This document shows, piece after piece, positions 9,801 through 18,361 of a stretch of DNA of 64,000 nt. The stretch is from contig CP136491.1 of NCBI GenBank assembly GCA_032768795.1, forward strand, positions 1,674,001-1,738,000, in the 5' to 3' direction. Position 1 is the first letter of the stretch. Every line of letters starts with the position of its first letter. The notes under the pieces were generated by a model that saw only the letters and a list, made by a program, of their open reading frames with translations, did no database searches and had not been told where the DNA came from. This DNA comes from Tremella fuciformis (Eukaryota > Basidiomycota > Tremellomycetes > Tremellales > Tremellaceae). The translations under genes and the position numbers were made by a program.

Positions 9801-12128
9801 TATAAGCTATTCGCCAAACTCTCGAAATGCCAATTCCACAGCAACGAGGTGGAGTTCCTGGGTTTCGTTCTTAACAAAAACGGCATCAAGATGGACCCAA
9901 AGAAGGTGGAGGCGGTACAAGACTGGCCCACGCCTACGAACTTGAAGGAGACACAGTCGTTTGTAGGGTTCGCCAACTTCTACCGCAGATTCATCAGGAA
10001 CTTTTCGGTAATAGCCAAATCCTTACACGACTTAACCAAGAAGGGAACGCCCTTCCAATGGGGACCCAAACAGCAGGACGCTTTCGATTCTCTCAAGCGA
10101 GCGATGACTACGGCTCCCGTACTCAGCCACTACGACCCAAATCTTCCCCTATTACTAGAAACGGACGCGTCGGACTACGCTCTGGGTGCGATCCTGTCAC
10201 ACACCTACCCAGATGGTACGACCAGACCCATCGCATATGCTTCTCGGAAGATGGATCCGGCAGAACTCAACTATCCAGTTCACGACAAGGAGTTCCTAGC
10301 CATCGTGTACGCATTCAAGAGTTGGCGACATTACCTCGAAGGTACCCGAGTACGAGTGGTCGTACTATCCGATCACAGAAGCCTAGAGTACTTCTTAACC
10401 ACCAAGCAATTGACAAGGAGGCAAGCTAGATGGAGCGAGTACATGGCCGATTTCGACTTTGTCATCCAATATAGGCCAGGCAAACAAGCTACCAAGCCGG
10501 ATGCCCTGTCCAGACGACCAGACTATCGACCTACGGACACCAAAGCAACCACCTTGTCACCAGAACTCAACGCGCACAACTTCAAGGCGTTGCTTTCTTC
10601 AGCACAGTACCTGGCAACTAGGGTCGAATACAAGGACCCTATGGCTCAAGAAGACTTTAAGGGCGCCATGGATGTGCACGAACAACAAAAATACGTGGCT
10701 CTTACGGAGAGCCATCCCGAAGAATACAAACACAAGGACGGCCTCTTCTACTACCACGACCTACCTATCGTGCCCGAGAAGCAACGAACCACGGTCCTCA
10801 TATGGGCTCATAACCTACCGACGGCTGGCCACCCGGGGGTGGCCAAGACCACATCCAGGCTACTTGCAAGATTCTGGTGGCCGAGGATGCGACGAGACGT
10901 CAAAACATGGGTAAAGCATTGCGGAACGTGCCAAAAGACCAAACATACCAACCAACTACAACCAGGATTACTGCTAGACATACCTGTGGCAGAACGACCC
11001 TGGTCAACTGTATCTACCGACTACATCACCAAACTACCGGACTCCAAGGGCTATACCAACATCAGTGTCTGGGTAGACCAGCTAACGAAGGCGGCGATCT
11101 TTATACCTATCGACAAGCTCGACGCCCCTACCCTGGCGGAGGCGTTTCTTACGAAAGTCTACCCAAGAACGGGGTTACCAGACCGTATCATCTCGGACAG
11201 AGGAGCACAGTACGTGTCAGCTTTCTGGCGCACAGTAACCAGTAAGCTTGGCTGTGACCTCAAGTTCTCTACCGCGTACCACCCACAAACGGATGGGCAA
11301 ACCGAGATAGTCAACAAGTGGCTGGGACAGTACCTACGCGTATATGCCAACTACGAACAGGATGACTGGTCCGTGCTGCTTCCTACAGCAGAATTCGTAT
11401 ACAACACCACGGTGCACGGAACCACCAGAATGACCCCCTACGATGCTTGGTACGGCTACACCCCTAGGCAGAATATGACAGACCCATTGGGAAGTTCCTC
11501 GCACGAAAGCGAGGAGGGGGTGACGTATACACGCAGGATATTTGAAAGATTCAAGTACCTTCAAGAACAGATCAAGCACGCACGGGCACAGAACAAGCGA
11601 CAATATGACCGTAAACGCCGGTTACAGACTTTCAAAGTGGGCGACCTAGTCTTACTTTCTGCTCGAAACTACAAAGGAGCTAGGACGTCAGCCAAACTAG
11701 ATAACCGGTGGTTAGGACCATTCAAGGTGGCAGCAAAGGTCAACGACAACGCGTACAAGCTGCACCTCCCCGAGTCCTACAGGATCCACGACGTGATCAA
11801 CGTGGAATACCTGAAGCCCTTCTACACCTCAGAGGAAGCAAGTACTAGCCAGTTACAACCTACGCAGTCGCCCGTCAGCGACATAGTGTTAGATGACAAC
11901 GGCTATACCTACGAGGCGATCCTTGACGAACGAATGGTCAAGGACAAACAGGGGATTACCTCCAAACACTACCGTATCAAGTGGATAGGATGGCCTATCA
12001 GTGACAGTACATGGGAACCAGCGGCAGAGGTGGAAAGCGACCCTGCCTTCACCACCATGTACGACGCCTACTCAAGCTCGGAGAGCCAGAGTAGGAGAAA
12101 GAGATTCGTACCTAACAGGTACGCGTGA
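6876..12128 (+). CDS. Gag-Pol polyprotein with chromodomain
   Basis: 1,750 codons from the first ATG after the primer-binding site (MSGRPTRQNP). The frame also happens to be open back through the LTR, but that part cannot be in the mRNA if it starts near 6737. Domains by residue: gag about 100-400; CX2CX4HX4C zinc knuckle near 439; aspartic protease LLDTGAT near 631; reverse transcriptase with YLDD near 947; RNase H with ETDASDYALGA near 1097; integrase HHCC finger near 1310-1350 and a D,D,E core after it; a GPF/Y-like segment (LGPFKVAAKV) near 1615; and a chromodomain with YRIKWIGW near 1700. All catalytic landmarks are present and there is no frameshift, so gag and pol are one frame as in Tf1. 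The stop codon TGA sits inside GTGAGC, a good 5' splice site. Confidence 0.97.
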   Translation: MSGRPTRQNPTGGAPGIDAQVALPADNRDTSLQIHPQPLSPTTRSSPLSNLEQPLEEQPTTGNSDSRTAPLEAPPTTYTVDTNGVHGSHYLSTRLAEEEIPRVTPFVRGNPPHLSQGPTYQELLDQRTRIEMQLQQMEQARRQPVREPTQPRTSTTEPYMTTTGLNQPVDIKVAAEAAKNIKKPDVFRGDLDRLKLDAFVHQVERYLRIAAPIYPTEELKVIFASGYLRDEAEQWYTGLVDNNQEPTTLVGFMTELRRTFGRHHEEFSAYFELDRLRQGNMSASEYVVKFRTILARTNQSPDTQCMAFYKGLREYLQRELMTQRPRPTFSDFNDLVERTLSIDDADREVRALHPKHPFQGPNPPGRHQGNTRFNTPSQQVRGHFRPKAGLDTASNRESPPRTTNKSTTPKPQSGRTFTQQPRGPLSEEERKARIEAGACTYCGKMGHTINNCWTRPQNKLPPHRINVAQTDTTDQTTENHVTGNYADVNSQEGSMATERVNVRLTPPSEPQKRNLRDSFNRVMAKYKGLHKVIPDLGYQEIQGGNEKNLTPEQAEQKTYVAKTQNVVRNYIRKATCRADPSALYLTKTEPLEGSKRTSKEDGVRANYETPTRLFNVPIGLSQIPGETARALLDTGATSNFVDDEYVARHHLPMTKLKRPTPLVMADGRVSEYGLLTHRVQLTVLLGRGFEPYHADFIVSPIRIAHLILGMPFLDKVQPVVDWSARTLAPRDTTDKTSDQATAWLYTAITTAEPPTETELPAEYAHYKDVFDKGQADKLPEHRQFDHAIQLSSDKVPPAGPIYALSPREREELMAYLRENLDKGFIRESRSPAGAPVLFVKKKDGSLRLCVDYRKLNAMTIKNKYPLPLIGDVIDQIRGSTVFTKLDLRGAYNLVRIAEGDEWKTAFRTPFGQYEYLVMPFGLCNAPGSFQLFINHVFHDLLDKYVAVYLDDILVYSKDLEHHTRHVQEVLRRLREYKLFAKLSKCQFHSNEVEFLGFVLNKNGIKMDPKKVEAVQDWPTPTNLKETQSFVGFANFYRRFIRNFSVIAKSLHDLTKKGTPFQWGPKQQDAFDSLKRAMTTAPVLSHYDPNLPLLLETDASDYALGAILSHTYPDGTTRPIAYASRKMDPAELNYPVHDKEFLAIVYAFKSWRHYLEGTRVRVVVLSDHRSLEYFLTTKQLTRRQARWSEYMADFDFVIQYRPGKQATKPDALSRRPDYRPTDTKATTLSPELNAHNFKALLSSAQYLATRVEYKDPMAQEDFKGAMDVHEQQKYVALTESHPEEYKHKDGLFYYHDLPIVPEKQRTTVLIWAHNLPTAGHPGVAKTTSRLLARFWWPRMRRDVKTWVKHCGTCQKTKHTNQLQPGLLLDIPVAERPWSTVSTDYITKLPDSKGYTNISVWVDQLTKAAIFIPIDKLDAPTLAEAFLTKVYPRTGLPDRIISDRGAQYVSAFWRTVTSKLGCDLKFSTAYHPQTDGQTEIVNKWLGQYLRVYANYEQDDWSVLLPTAEFVYNTTVHGTTRMTPYDAWYGYTPRQNMTDPLGSSSHESEEGVTYTRRIFERFKYLQEQIKHARAQNKRQYDRKRRLQTFKVGDLVLLSARNYKGARTSAKLDNRWLGPFKVAAKVNDNAYKLHLPESYRIHDVINVEYLKPFYTSEEASTSQLQPTQSPVSDIVLDDNGYTYEAILDERMVKDKQGITSKHYRIKWIGWPISDSTWEPAAEVESDPAFTTMYDAYSSSESQSRRKRFVPNRYA

Positions 12129-12536
12129 GCGTACCTGTTAATAACCCACACTCGTTGTTCCAACTACGCGACGGTCTTTACATGCAAGAGGACGCATAAT
12201 CATGTACAACACACCCCGGAAGAGGAAGGAAGCGCCAATCTACAACACCTACTACGCATCGTCATCGGCCTCTGCGTCCTCCTGATCGGTCGGCTCGTCG
12301 TCGGATGGGTCCGACTCCTGTGCATAGCCACCGCGGCCTCTATACTTGGAATAGTCAACTGGCCTTTTGGGAGACCTGTGCTCCGTCTTGACCTGGAATC
12401 CGTCGACTATCTACCAATTAGCAACCGTAAGGGACCGAATATGCTAACGTACAAACAAGGCTCGCCCGATGTACCCCTTCCATCGCTTCTTGTCATGGGC
12501 GGTCATGCGGTCAGTAGACGACAGCTCGCTTCGTAG
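12129..12536 (+). CDS. Hydrophobic open frame directly after the pol stop (no early ATG)
   Basis: The pol reading frame stays open for another 136 codons after its TGA. From about 12240 to 12365 it reads as two strongly hydrophobic stretches (RIVIGLCVLLIGRLVVGW and LLCIATAASILGIVNW), like a pair of membrane helices. The tail is polar and the frame ends TAG at 12534-12536. There is no ATG before codon 104, so expression would need stop-codon readthrough or splicing. The stop lies in GTGAGC (12125-12130). Joining 12124 to an AG at 12190 would keep the pol frame, although an earlier AG exists two bases before. An envelope-like or accessory role is possible but unproven. Confidence 0.35.
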   Translation, partial: AYLLITHTRCSNYATVFTCKRTHNHVQHTPEEEGSANLQHLLRIVIGLCVLLIGRLVVGWVRLLCIATAASILGIVNWPFGRPVLRLDLESVDYLPISNRKGPNMLTYKQGSPDVPLPSLLVMGGHAVSRRQLAS

Positions 12537-13179
12537 ATCCTGCAGAGTCGAGCCCAGTTCCTGCCAGGCACTTTCACGAACGGTGCCCCGAGGACGTTTG
12601 CCTAGGGCAAGACCGAGTTGGATGTCGCAAGAAACTCCATGCTGGGAGTGACAACGCACGCAGCTGAGGTAAGCGTAGCTGGCAGGAACGAAACAGTACT
12701 TGCGAGGAAACTGCGCGGGAACCGCCTCCCTGGAGTACAATAGCGGCTACGACACAAGGCTTGCCAGCCTTTTCGCAGGCATTACACTCTGGTAATAAGC
12801 TGTGTAATCGCGGAATAGACTTACTGTCGGCGGCCCTTACGATCCTCAGCCGACCGTCCCACGCTGCTATGAACGCCACGGCCGTGCGCATCACATGGGC
12901 TCGGTGCCGGCCAGCTTCATCAACCGACATCGCCGCTAAGGTTAAAGATAGCTGGTTGGAGAGATCCTGCTGGTCAGCGAATACCACTCAGTAGCTGCCA
13001 CGTACCGCCGCCCGATTCTTGGCTTGAGTGAGGGTCCCGTCAAAGCCGACATGTCGCGCTCGGTACGTTCTACCGTTGCCTATGCGGTATGTAGTCGAAT
13101 CGTCGTTGGCATCGACGATGGCGTACGAGGCAGGAGGGGATACAGACACGTCTGCGGCGGTGTAGATACGAGCAGGCAT
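12444..13179 (-). CDS. Antisense spliced gene inside the retrotransposon, Zn2Cys6-like
   Basis: A 218-aa protein results if two introns are removed on the minus strand: 12970-13005 (36 nt, GTACGT, GCTGACCAG) and 12711-12753 (43 nt, GTCGTA...GCGCAG). Exons are then 13006-13179, 12754-12969 and 12444-12710, all in phase, from the ATG at 13179 (MPARIYTAADV). Without splicing the frame is broken by a TGA and a phase change. The centre has CNACEKAGKPC (C-x2-C-x6-C) and CVRCHSQHGVSC (C-x2-C-x7-C) with 16 residues between, close to the Zn(II)2Cys6 cluster pattern but with a longer linker. A basic, Arg/Lys-rich tail follows. I do not recognise the family. The second intron lacks a clear branch site. 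Confidence 0.5.
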
Positions 13180-13384
13180 CGTTAACGTACTTGGCAAGTT
13201 GGGGTGTCGCTCGAGGATTCAAGAAAGAAGAGAGATGGACGAAGAACGGGCGCCCAACCTGGCTGGTTCATATATCACCGCGCCCGTCACTGCACGCCCT
13301 ACTCTGCAGTTCTCATGTCGACACCCTCACGACCGTCGTCAAGGAGACGCCCTGTCGCTAGGCTCGGTCGCGACGCCCGAGCAC

Positions 13385-13395
13385 AAAGGAGGAGG
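13385..13395 (+). other. Polypurine tract
   Basis: AAAGGAGGAGG ends five bases before the 3' LTR, the usual place for the primer of plus-strand DNA synthesis. Confidence 0.7.
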
Positions 13396-13399
13396 CGAC

Positions 13400-13597
13400 T
13401 GTAATGGAATACGTCATCACGGACATGTCCGTAGTAGCCGACTACCTGTGAGAACTCTACATATACAGACTGAGAAGGAGAGGATACCTTCTTCGAAGAA
13501 TGTATTATTCATCTGTCACCTGGTAACTCATCCTGGCATATCAGTCGACCAGCAAGGCAGTCACTCACATACCAACTCGCGTTCACCGACCCCGACA
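13400..13597 (+). repeat. 3' long terminal repeat
   Basis: 198 bp, identical to the 5' LTR at 6642-6839 over its full length. It is followed by the target-site duplication TGTG at 13598-13601. Confidence 0.97.
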
Positions 13598-13601
13598 TGT
13601 G
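13598..13601. repeat. Target-site duplication, right copy
   Basis: TGTG directly after the 3' LTR, matching 6638-6641. Confidence 0.7.
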
Positions 13602-13697
13602 TCGATTCTATGACTCCCGGGTATGGATAAGTGGGAGGTAGGGAAGGTGAAGGGACAAGACTTTAGATGAGCGAGCCAGGACCGAGGTGCAATGGTT

Positions 13698-14678
13698 TCA
13701 GTCGACAAAGTTCCGGTCCTCCTCATCTGCGTCAACGAGAGTCTCCGTGCTCCCGTCAAAGTCTGACTGCCAAAGGATTTCTGAGCTCCTCGTGATGGCA
13801 GACGACGAGCCTCGACGGTGCTCTGTCAATAATGGCAGGGAGACATCCTCAATGGGCAATCGCCCTGAAGGATGAAAATACCAGCCGTACCCATACAGTA
13901 GGTAGCTTGAGAGGTCTTCTCTGTCGTTCGCAGCCAGCGCCACGCCCACACAGAAGTTTTCGGGATCCGAAGCCCCCTGAGGTGAGCTCCACCAATTTAA
14001 AGGATCCCAGTATGTGCCCGGGAGCGCGTCAATGGAGTCCTTAACTTCCGCTGAGAAGGTGGGATCATCCCACAATCCGAGTTTGATTTCTGCAAGCGCG
14101 TCGCTCAGTGTATGGGGTTCAAAGAGCACCGCAGCAGTCAAGCACGCAGTCTTAGTCCCCGGCGATATACTGCCCTGGCTTTGCACGCTGACCAACAGTG
14201 ACAGCTGTCGCTCCCAGGGAAATTTGAGTGGCATATTACTATCGCTGTGTGCCCGCACGTTTTTGGCTGGCACATCCGGGTGCAGGTCAAGCTTGAAATT
14301 GATATGCTCGGGGCGGTTTAACTGACGTTCGGAAGAATAAATAGATTGGCCCGTGTACGCGGTCAACCAGTCGTTGCTGAGGCAGTCTTCGAGCCCGACT
14401 AGTCTGTGCACCTGATCGTATCTTCCCAAGAGGTGAGTCTTTACATCGGAAAGCACACGATGCGTAATTCGGACGATAAGAGCTTTGCGCAATTCAGCGT
14501 GACTTTTGCCCTCCTCTTCCCGAGGATCAAATGAGGAGATGCTTGTCGTATGCTCCTCTTTCGCCATATCTGATGCCCAGACTTTCACAGCGGACTCCCA
14601 CTTCTCTCTATATTTTTCCTTGGCCTCCACGCGTTTCTTCTCAAGTTCAGCTGAATTTACGGACCTCGTAGTCGGCAT
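13698..14678 (-). CDS. Family B orphan protein B1
   Basis: 326 aa, one exon, start MPTTRSVNSAE. The N-terminus is a charged helix (REKWESAVKVWASDMAK) that matches WENALRTWRSELSK in B2. Both then have an IHR/VHR-VGL region and INFKLDLH/INFKLDF. The middle has the family motif in the form EPHTLSDALAEI. Near the C-terminus a strand pair ends in YGYGWYFHPSG, followed by an acidic tail with TETLVDADEED. No signal peptide or membrane segment. The sequence does not resemble any domain I know. The gene ends 100 bp from the retrotransposon, which therefore inserted just downstream of it. Confidence 0.7.
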   Translation of the reverse strand: MPTTRSVNSAELEKKRVEAKEKYREKWESAVKVWASDMAKEEHTTSISSFDPREEEGKSHAELRKALIVRITHRVLSDVKTHLLGRYDQVHRLVGLEDCLSNDWLTAYTGQSIYSSERQLNRPEHINFKLDLHPDVPAKNVRAHSDSNMPLKFPWERQLSLLVSVQSQGSISPGTKTACLTAAVLFEPHTLSDALAEIKLGLWDDPTFSAEVKDSIDALPGTYWDPLNWWSSPQGASDPENFCVGVALAANDREDLSSYLLYGYGWYFHPSGRLPIEDVSLPLLTEHRRGSSSAITRSSEILWQSDFDGSTETLVDADEEDRNFVD

Positions 14679-14727
14679 GACGGTGTAGATGGAGGGTCGA
14701 ATGGTCCGATGCTAAAGTTCGAGTAGG

Positions 14728-14972
14728 AGAAAAGGCAAGAAGTGGCGAGATCTTCAGTAGAATTCCCTTTCATGGCGTTTCCTCAGGCGAGAATGTGCAT
14801 AGTTGGAGAGGGCAGAAAGGATCGCAGTCCCTTCAGCCATTGTCACGTCTCGTATTCCTGCCCCTCCGGTACTGTGCGACACAATTCGCTCGATTTGTGC
14901 TGCTGACGGTCGTGTCTGACGACGTTGCCAACAGGGGTGAATGGACGCACATTTGCAGAGTGCACCCTCAGT
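14728..14972 (-). repeat. Promoter-proximal duplicated block, copy 1
   Basis: Matches 15802-16073 at many points in the same order: AAGAAGTGGCGAGATCTT against AAGACGTGGCGAAATCTT, GAGAGGGCA-AAAGGA, ACGTCTCGTATTCC in both, then ATTCGCTC and TGCAGAGTGCA against TGCAAATGCCAAGTGCA. It covers the 50-290 bp upstream of the B1 start. Confidence 0.6.
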
Positions 14973-15801
14973 CTCTGGTCGGATTGGAAATATTTGACAC
15001 GCATTCTGCATTTCCAAACCTTCCCGAAATGGGTCGAACACCTCAGACCCCAAAGTTTATCGGCGCATGCCCGATGGTCTCGTACGAATGACTCAATAGG
15101 GCCTTGGTTTGTCGGACGAAGTCGACGTATACCAGGGACCTTCAATGAGGGCAGCAGAGGATGCAGCAGTCGGGGTCAAGGTGGAGTATCCTGCTACGAA
15201 ACGCACTGTGTCTCGGCAATCCGCGCTTTGAGGTCGACGGTCTTCTGAACAGAACAAGTCTCTCGGTGTCCTGGCAGGTATGTCCTTTGAGCAAAACGCC
15301 GAGAGAGAACGCCCGGCTGAAACTTGCCAGTCACAAAAAGTATGGCTGACCAGGTCTCCCTCCCCAGGGAAAGTTGTCGGTCGTGTAACTGTAAGATGCC
15401 CAGTCTGCGGTGATGAGTCCCACATCGCCTAGATCAGTTCTTTTGCTCGCCGATTTGTTTGAACTGCCCGGTCAATGGGCGGTCGGACCTCAATGAGCGG
15501 ATTGATACATACGTTGGTCTAGGCCGCACTAGTTGCGCTTTGCCAATCCGCCTGTGCTGCTCGTCTCCACTTCCGTTCTCTTCATATGCTAGAGCGTCAG
15601 AACCCCCTTTCATAGCATGTCAGCTGTCAATTTTGCAATTCTGCGCCCAAGGTGACAAAAAGGTGTGCTGCAGATACCCAGCTTTCCGAGATCGGAGGGA
15701 TGTCCGTCCATTCCTTGAGCGTCTCGCGCTTGGCTCCACAAAGCAGAGAGAGACTATGTGTGTACGGGAGGTCGAGGGATGCGCTGCTACGATAAGAGCA
15801 G

Positions 15802-16073
15802 AAGAAAAAACAAGACGTGGCGAAATCTTTTGTGGGACACCCGTTTCGTTACTTTGCCAGAGTATGCGGCGAGAATTGGCGAAGAATTTACAGAGAGGGC
15901 AAAAAGGACCACGCTCGCCGCGGTCGTCGTGACGTCTCGTATTCCCGCCTGCGTCGTGGACATGCAAGGTCGGAAGACACCATTCGCTCTTTTTGCAATG
16001 CTCACAGTTGTGTTTGATGCCCTTGGCAATCCTGGTGTGGCACTCTGCAAATGCCAAGTGCATCCTCTTCGGA
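15802..16073 (-). repeat. Promoter-proximal duplicated block, copy 2
   Basis: Second, diverged copy of 14728-14972, about 1.07 kb away in the same orientation. No family B frame follows it on the left, so the gene it once served appears to be lost. Confidence 0.6.
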
Positions 16074-16602
16074 CCTCGGTCATTCGCAGCTACTTTACCT
16101 GTCCCAGCTGCTCCCCTGCACGTATTGGATTTCTGACCCCGCCGTATATCGCAGCATGGCTGGTGAATGCGTATGAATCACATACTTGAATGGGACTCGT
16201 CAGACAAAGTCTGTCCATACCAATCCCGTGAACAGATCCGAAAGGAGACTCAAGAAATTCAGCAGCCAGATCCCACGAGCGCACAAGTCCTGAAGGGCGA
16301 CATTCTGCTGGACAGAAAGCTCGAAAGACAGCCGTACAAGCCCGCTGAAATGCTGTTGGGGAAGGGCAAGAGCTGGGGACATAGCCCAGACCACCGCGCG
16401 AAGCCTAGAGTGGGGCGATCCGGGCGAGTCATAGAGGCAAAAAATTCATACAGTGTAAATGAAAGAAGCTTACACAGCGGCTGATGACAGTAAGCCCGCG
16501 AGCTGAGGATGAAAGCTAGAGATCAGTCGCCCAAAAAGCCCTCTGAGCAAAGCGGGATATGATATGACTTCCAGTCGTCTTCCCATCGACTCAGCCGTGA
16601 TC

Positions 16603-17529
16603 TTAGAAGGAGATCAAATCCTCCCCGTCGTGCCCCGAAGGACCAGCCCAACTTCCGCCTGCTTCGGGAAAAGCCATGAGGTCTTCTGACTGACTCGGAA
16701 GCGGCTCAAGGAGATTACTACTCCCTTCCACTTTGAACGAATCAAGGAGCTCTGCGCTCGTACCGGTATAGCACCTGTAGAACGGAAAGCTCATTGCGGA
16801 AGGGTAGTGCCATGCCCAGCAATGTGCGGTCAAAGCTATTGTATATCCAGTATCCCCAGTTGGCTCAATGACATAGTCAAAATGGGTGAGGAAACCCCGG
16901 TGGGCCAATGTCTGACCCAAACCTTGCCACTGCCACTCATCGCCCGACGTAAACTCGTCAAAGCCCCCCATGATTGAGTCGTAACCCTTCTTTCCGTTGA
17001 GATCTTTGCTGATGTCCCCCCTAACCGAGGCTAGAGCATCTTCCACTCGATTAGTGGGCAATCTTGTCCAGACTGATGTCCGATAGACTGTAGAGCCTGA
17101 TAGGTGTTTGCCTCCTGTTCTTGCTGTTATGTCGAGGTATAACCCTATCTTTGACCCTGGAGGACAAGGGGGATTGTCTTTCTTGTTCTTATATGCCTTT
17201 TTCTTCTGGTCTGTGAAGTCCAATTTGAAGTTGATCGTCCCGGGCTTTATTTGCTGAGAATCAATAAGCCCCACGCGATGAATGACTTCAGGAAGTCTGC
17301 TGTAGAGCTCCGCTTTCCATCCATCTGCAACCCACGAGCGAACCGTTCTAGCAAATCGCTGCTCGATCACATTGGAGGACGCAGGTTCCGGAATGCACGT
17401 CAAATGCTCGCGGGGCACTTTGGACAGCTCACTTCTCCATGTACGCAGGGCATTTTCCCACTGGCCCCGATAAGACTCAACCAATTGCTCAAACGGTACT
17501 TCCGGGGTTGGGTTTGCTGACATCGACAT
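16603..17529 (-). CDS. Family B orphan protein B2
   Basis: 308 aa, one exon, start MSMSANPTPEVPFEQ. It aligns with B1 along most of its length: the N-terminal tryptophan-rich helix, PEVIHRVGLIDS, TINFKLDF, and the motif RLPTNRVEDALASV. The C-terminal strand pair YVIEPTGDTGYTIAL ends in HCWAWHYPS. The tail ends GHDGEDLISF and is acidic. It is soluble and not secreted by sequence. Function unknown. It lies on the same strand as B1, 1.9 kb away. A TATATG-type box lies near 17612, and an imperfect palindrome around TTCGATCGCAAAT lies about 200 bp upstream. Confidence 0.7.
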   Translation of the reverse strand: MSMSANPTPEVPFEQLVESYRGQWENALRTWRSELSKVPREHLTCIPEPASSNVIEQRFARTVRSWVADGWKAELYSRLPEVIHRVGLIDSQQIKPGTINFKLDFTDQKKKAYKNKKDNPPCPPGSKIGLYLDITARTGGKHLSGSTVYRTSVWTRLPTNRVEDALASVRGDISKDLNGKKGYDSIMGGFDEFTSGDEWQWQGLGQTLAHRGFLTHFDYVIEPTGDTGYTIALTAHCWAWHYPSAMSFPFYRCYTGTSAELLDSFKVEGSSNLLEPLPSQSEDLMAFPEAGGSWAGPSGHDGEDLISF

Positions 17530-17725
17530 GTTGGAGCGGGAGTATGTGGAACGGTACTATGGGTGCTGCACGTAAGAGGTCGAGCGGATGCAGGGTCTGT
17601 AAAGCGCCCCATATATCTTCCAACGAGCCTCTCGCGCTGACTCTGCCAGGCGCGCAAAGGATGCGATCCCATGAATGGTTCTTGTATGCTTCAATGATTC
17701 ACCGTTGAGATATTGTGATGGTCGA

Positions 17726-17746
17726 TTGCAAACTTCGATCGCAAAT
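17726..17746 (-). promoter_or_regulatory. TTGCAA / TTCGATCGCAAAT element upstream of B2
   Basis: TTGCAA followed within a few bases by TTCGATCGCAAAT (17734-17746). The same pair occurs at 59305-59324, upstream of another family B gene (B8). The distances to the ATG are similar, about 200 and 165 bp. The element is roughly palindromic (TTGC...GCAA around CGATCG), as expected for a dimeric activator, but only two copies were found. Confidence 0.35.
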
Positions 17747-18068
17747 CATCTCAACTCCTATGTGTTTGCTGAGCTGAGCAAAGCATTTGGCTCTGCTTTT
17801 AGTCACAGTCTTGACAGTATAGTCAACGTCACGGTTGGATCTTTGATACTTGCATTCGTCAAGCATTCAAGTCGTAGCATTCCAAAATGCTGATTCGTAA
17901 ATACTGACGACCGCTTAAGGGAGTTGCTCGAATGTTAGCCCGTAACAGTTCGCAGGAACAGCAGTGTTGGGCTTTGCACGCTGGTTCGGAGGCGAAAGGC
18001 CCACATCGCCAATTTCCTGAAACGGTCCAGCATGTATGCTGAGGTGGAGAAATCAGACCGAATTGCAC

Positions 18069-18156
18069 TGTACTCGTCGCCGACATTGGTATGAATGTGC
18101 TTATAAGCGGTCATCCCCGCCAATCCACATTCATACCAATGTCGGCGACGAGTACA
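18069..18156. repeat. Perfect 31-bp inverted repeat with 26-nt loop
   Basis: The arm 18069-18099 is the exact reverse complement of 18126-18156, with no mismatch over 31 bp. The loop is 18100-18125. The arms contain CGTCGCCGACATTGG and its complement. It lies in the gap between B2 and the gene at 18362-19438. A transcript from either strand would form a long stable hairpin. No flanking duplication or transposase suggests a classical element. Confidence 0.85.
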
Positions 18157-18361
18157 CCCCTGACTGCTTTGGATGTTACGATGAACGTGAAACGGACGCG
18201 GCTGCGCCAAGGACACCGGTGAATTGAGCTCGTGCAGCTTCGGTCACCTGGACTCAAGTGCGAGCCTATGAATGCATCAGAGTGCCTTGGCGCCATATTC
18301 ACATGAAATGCATAAAGAGCCCCTGAAGAGGAAGCGAAGCAACTGAGATGGGAGCCGGCGG

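Larger units (their letters stand above)
6642..13597 (+). mobile_element. Complete Ty3/Gypsy chromodomain retrotransposon (6,956 bp)
   Basis: Bounded by two LTRs of 198 bp that I find identical base for base, with TG...CA ends and a TGTG target duplication. Order: LTR, self-priming binding site, one long gag-pol frame, a 1.27-kb extra region, a polypurine tract, LTR. The single frame holds gag, zinc knuckle, protease, reverse transcriptase, RNase H, integrase and a C-terminal chromodomain. That is the chromovirus arrangement, close to the Tf1/sushi type because of the self-priming signal. With identical LTRs and an intact frame, the copy looks young and possibly active. Two unusual extra coding candidates lie between pol and the 3' LTR. 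Confidence 0.97.
14679..16602. other. Gene-poor spacer with a duplicated promoter block
   Basis: I see no intact gene. The segment directly upstream of B1 (about 14728-14972) is repeated at about 15802-16073. The rest holds only short frames without protein-like features. A lost family B copy left of the second block is a reasonable explanation. Confidence 0.4.

Noticed and set aside
12711..12753. Simple frameshift in the antisense retrotransposon frame
   Set aside because: A 43-nt GT-AG intron of the size normal for this genome explains the frame change without any mutation, though the lack of a clear branch site leaves doubt.
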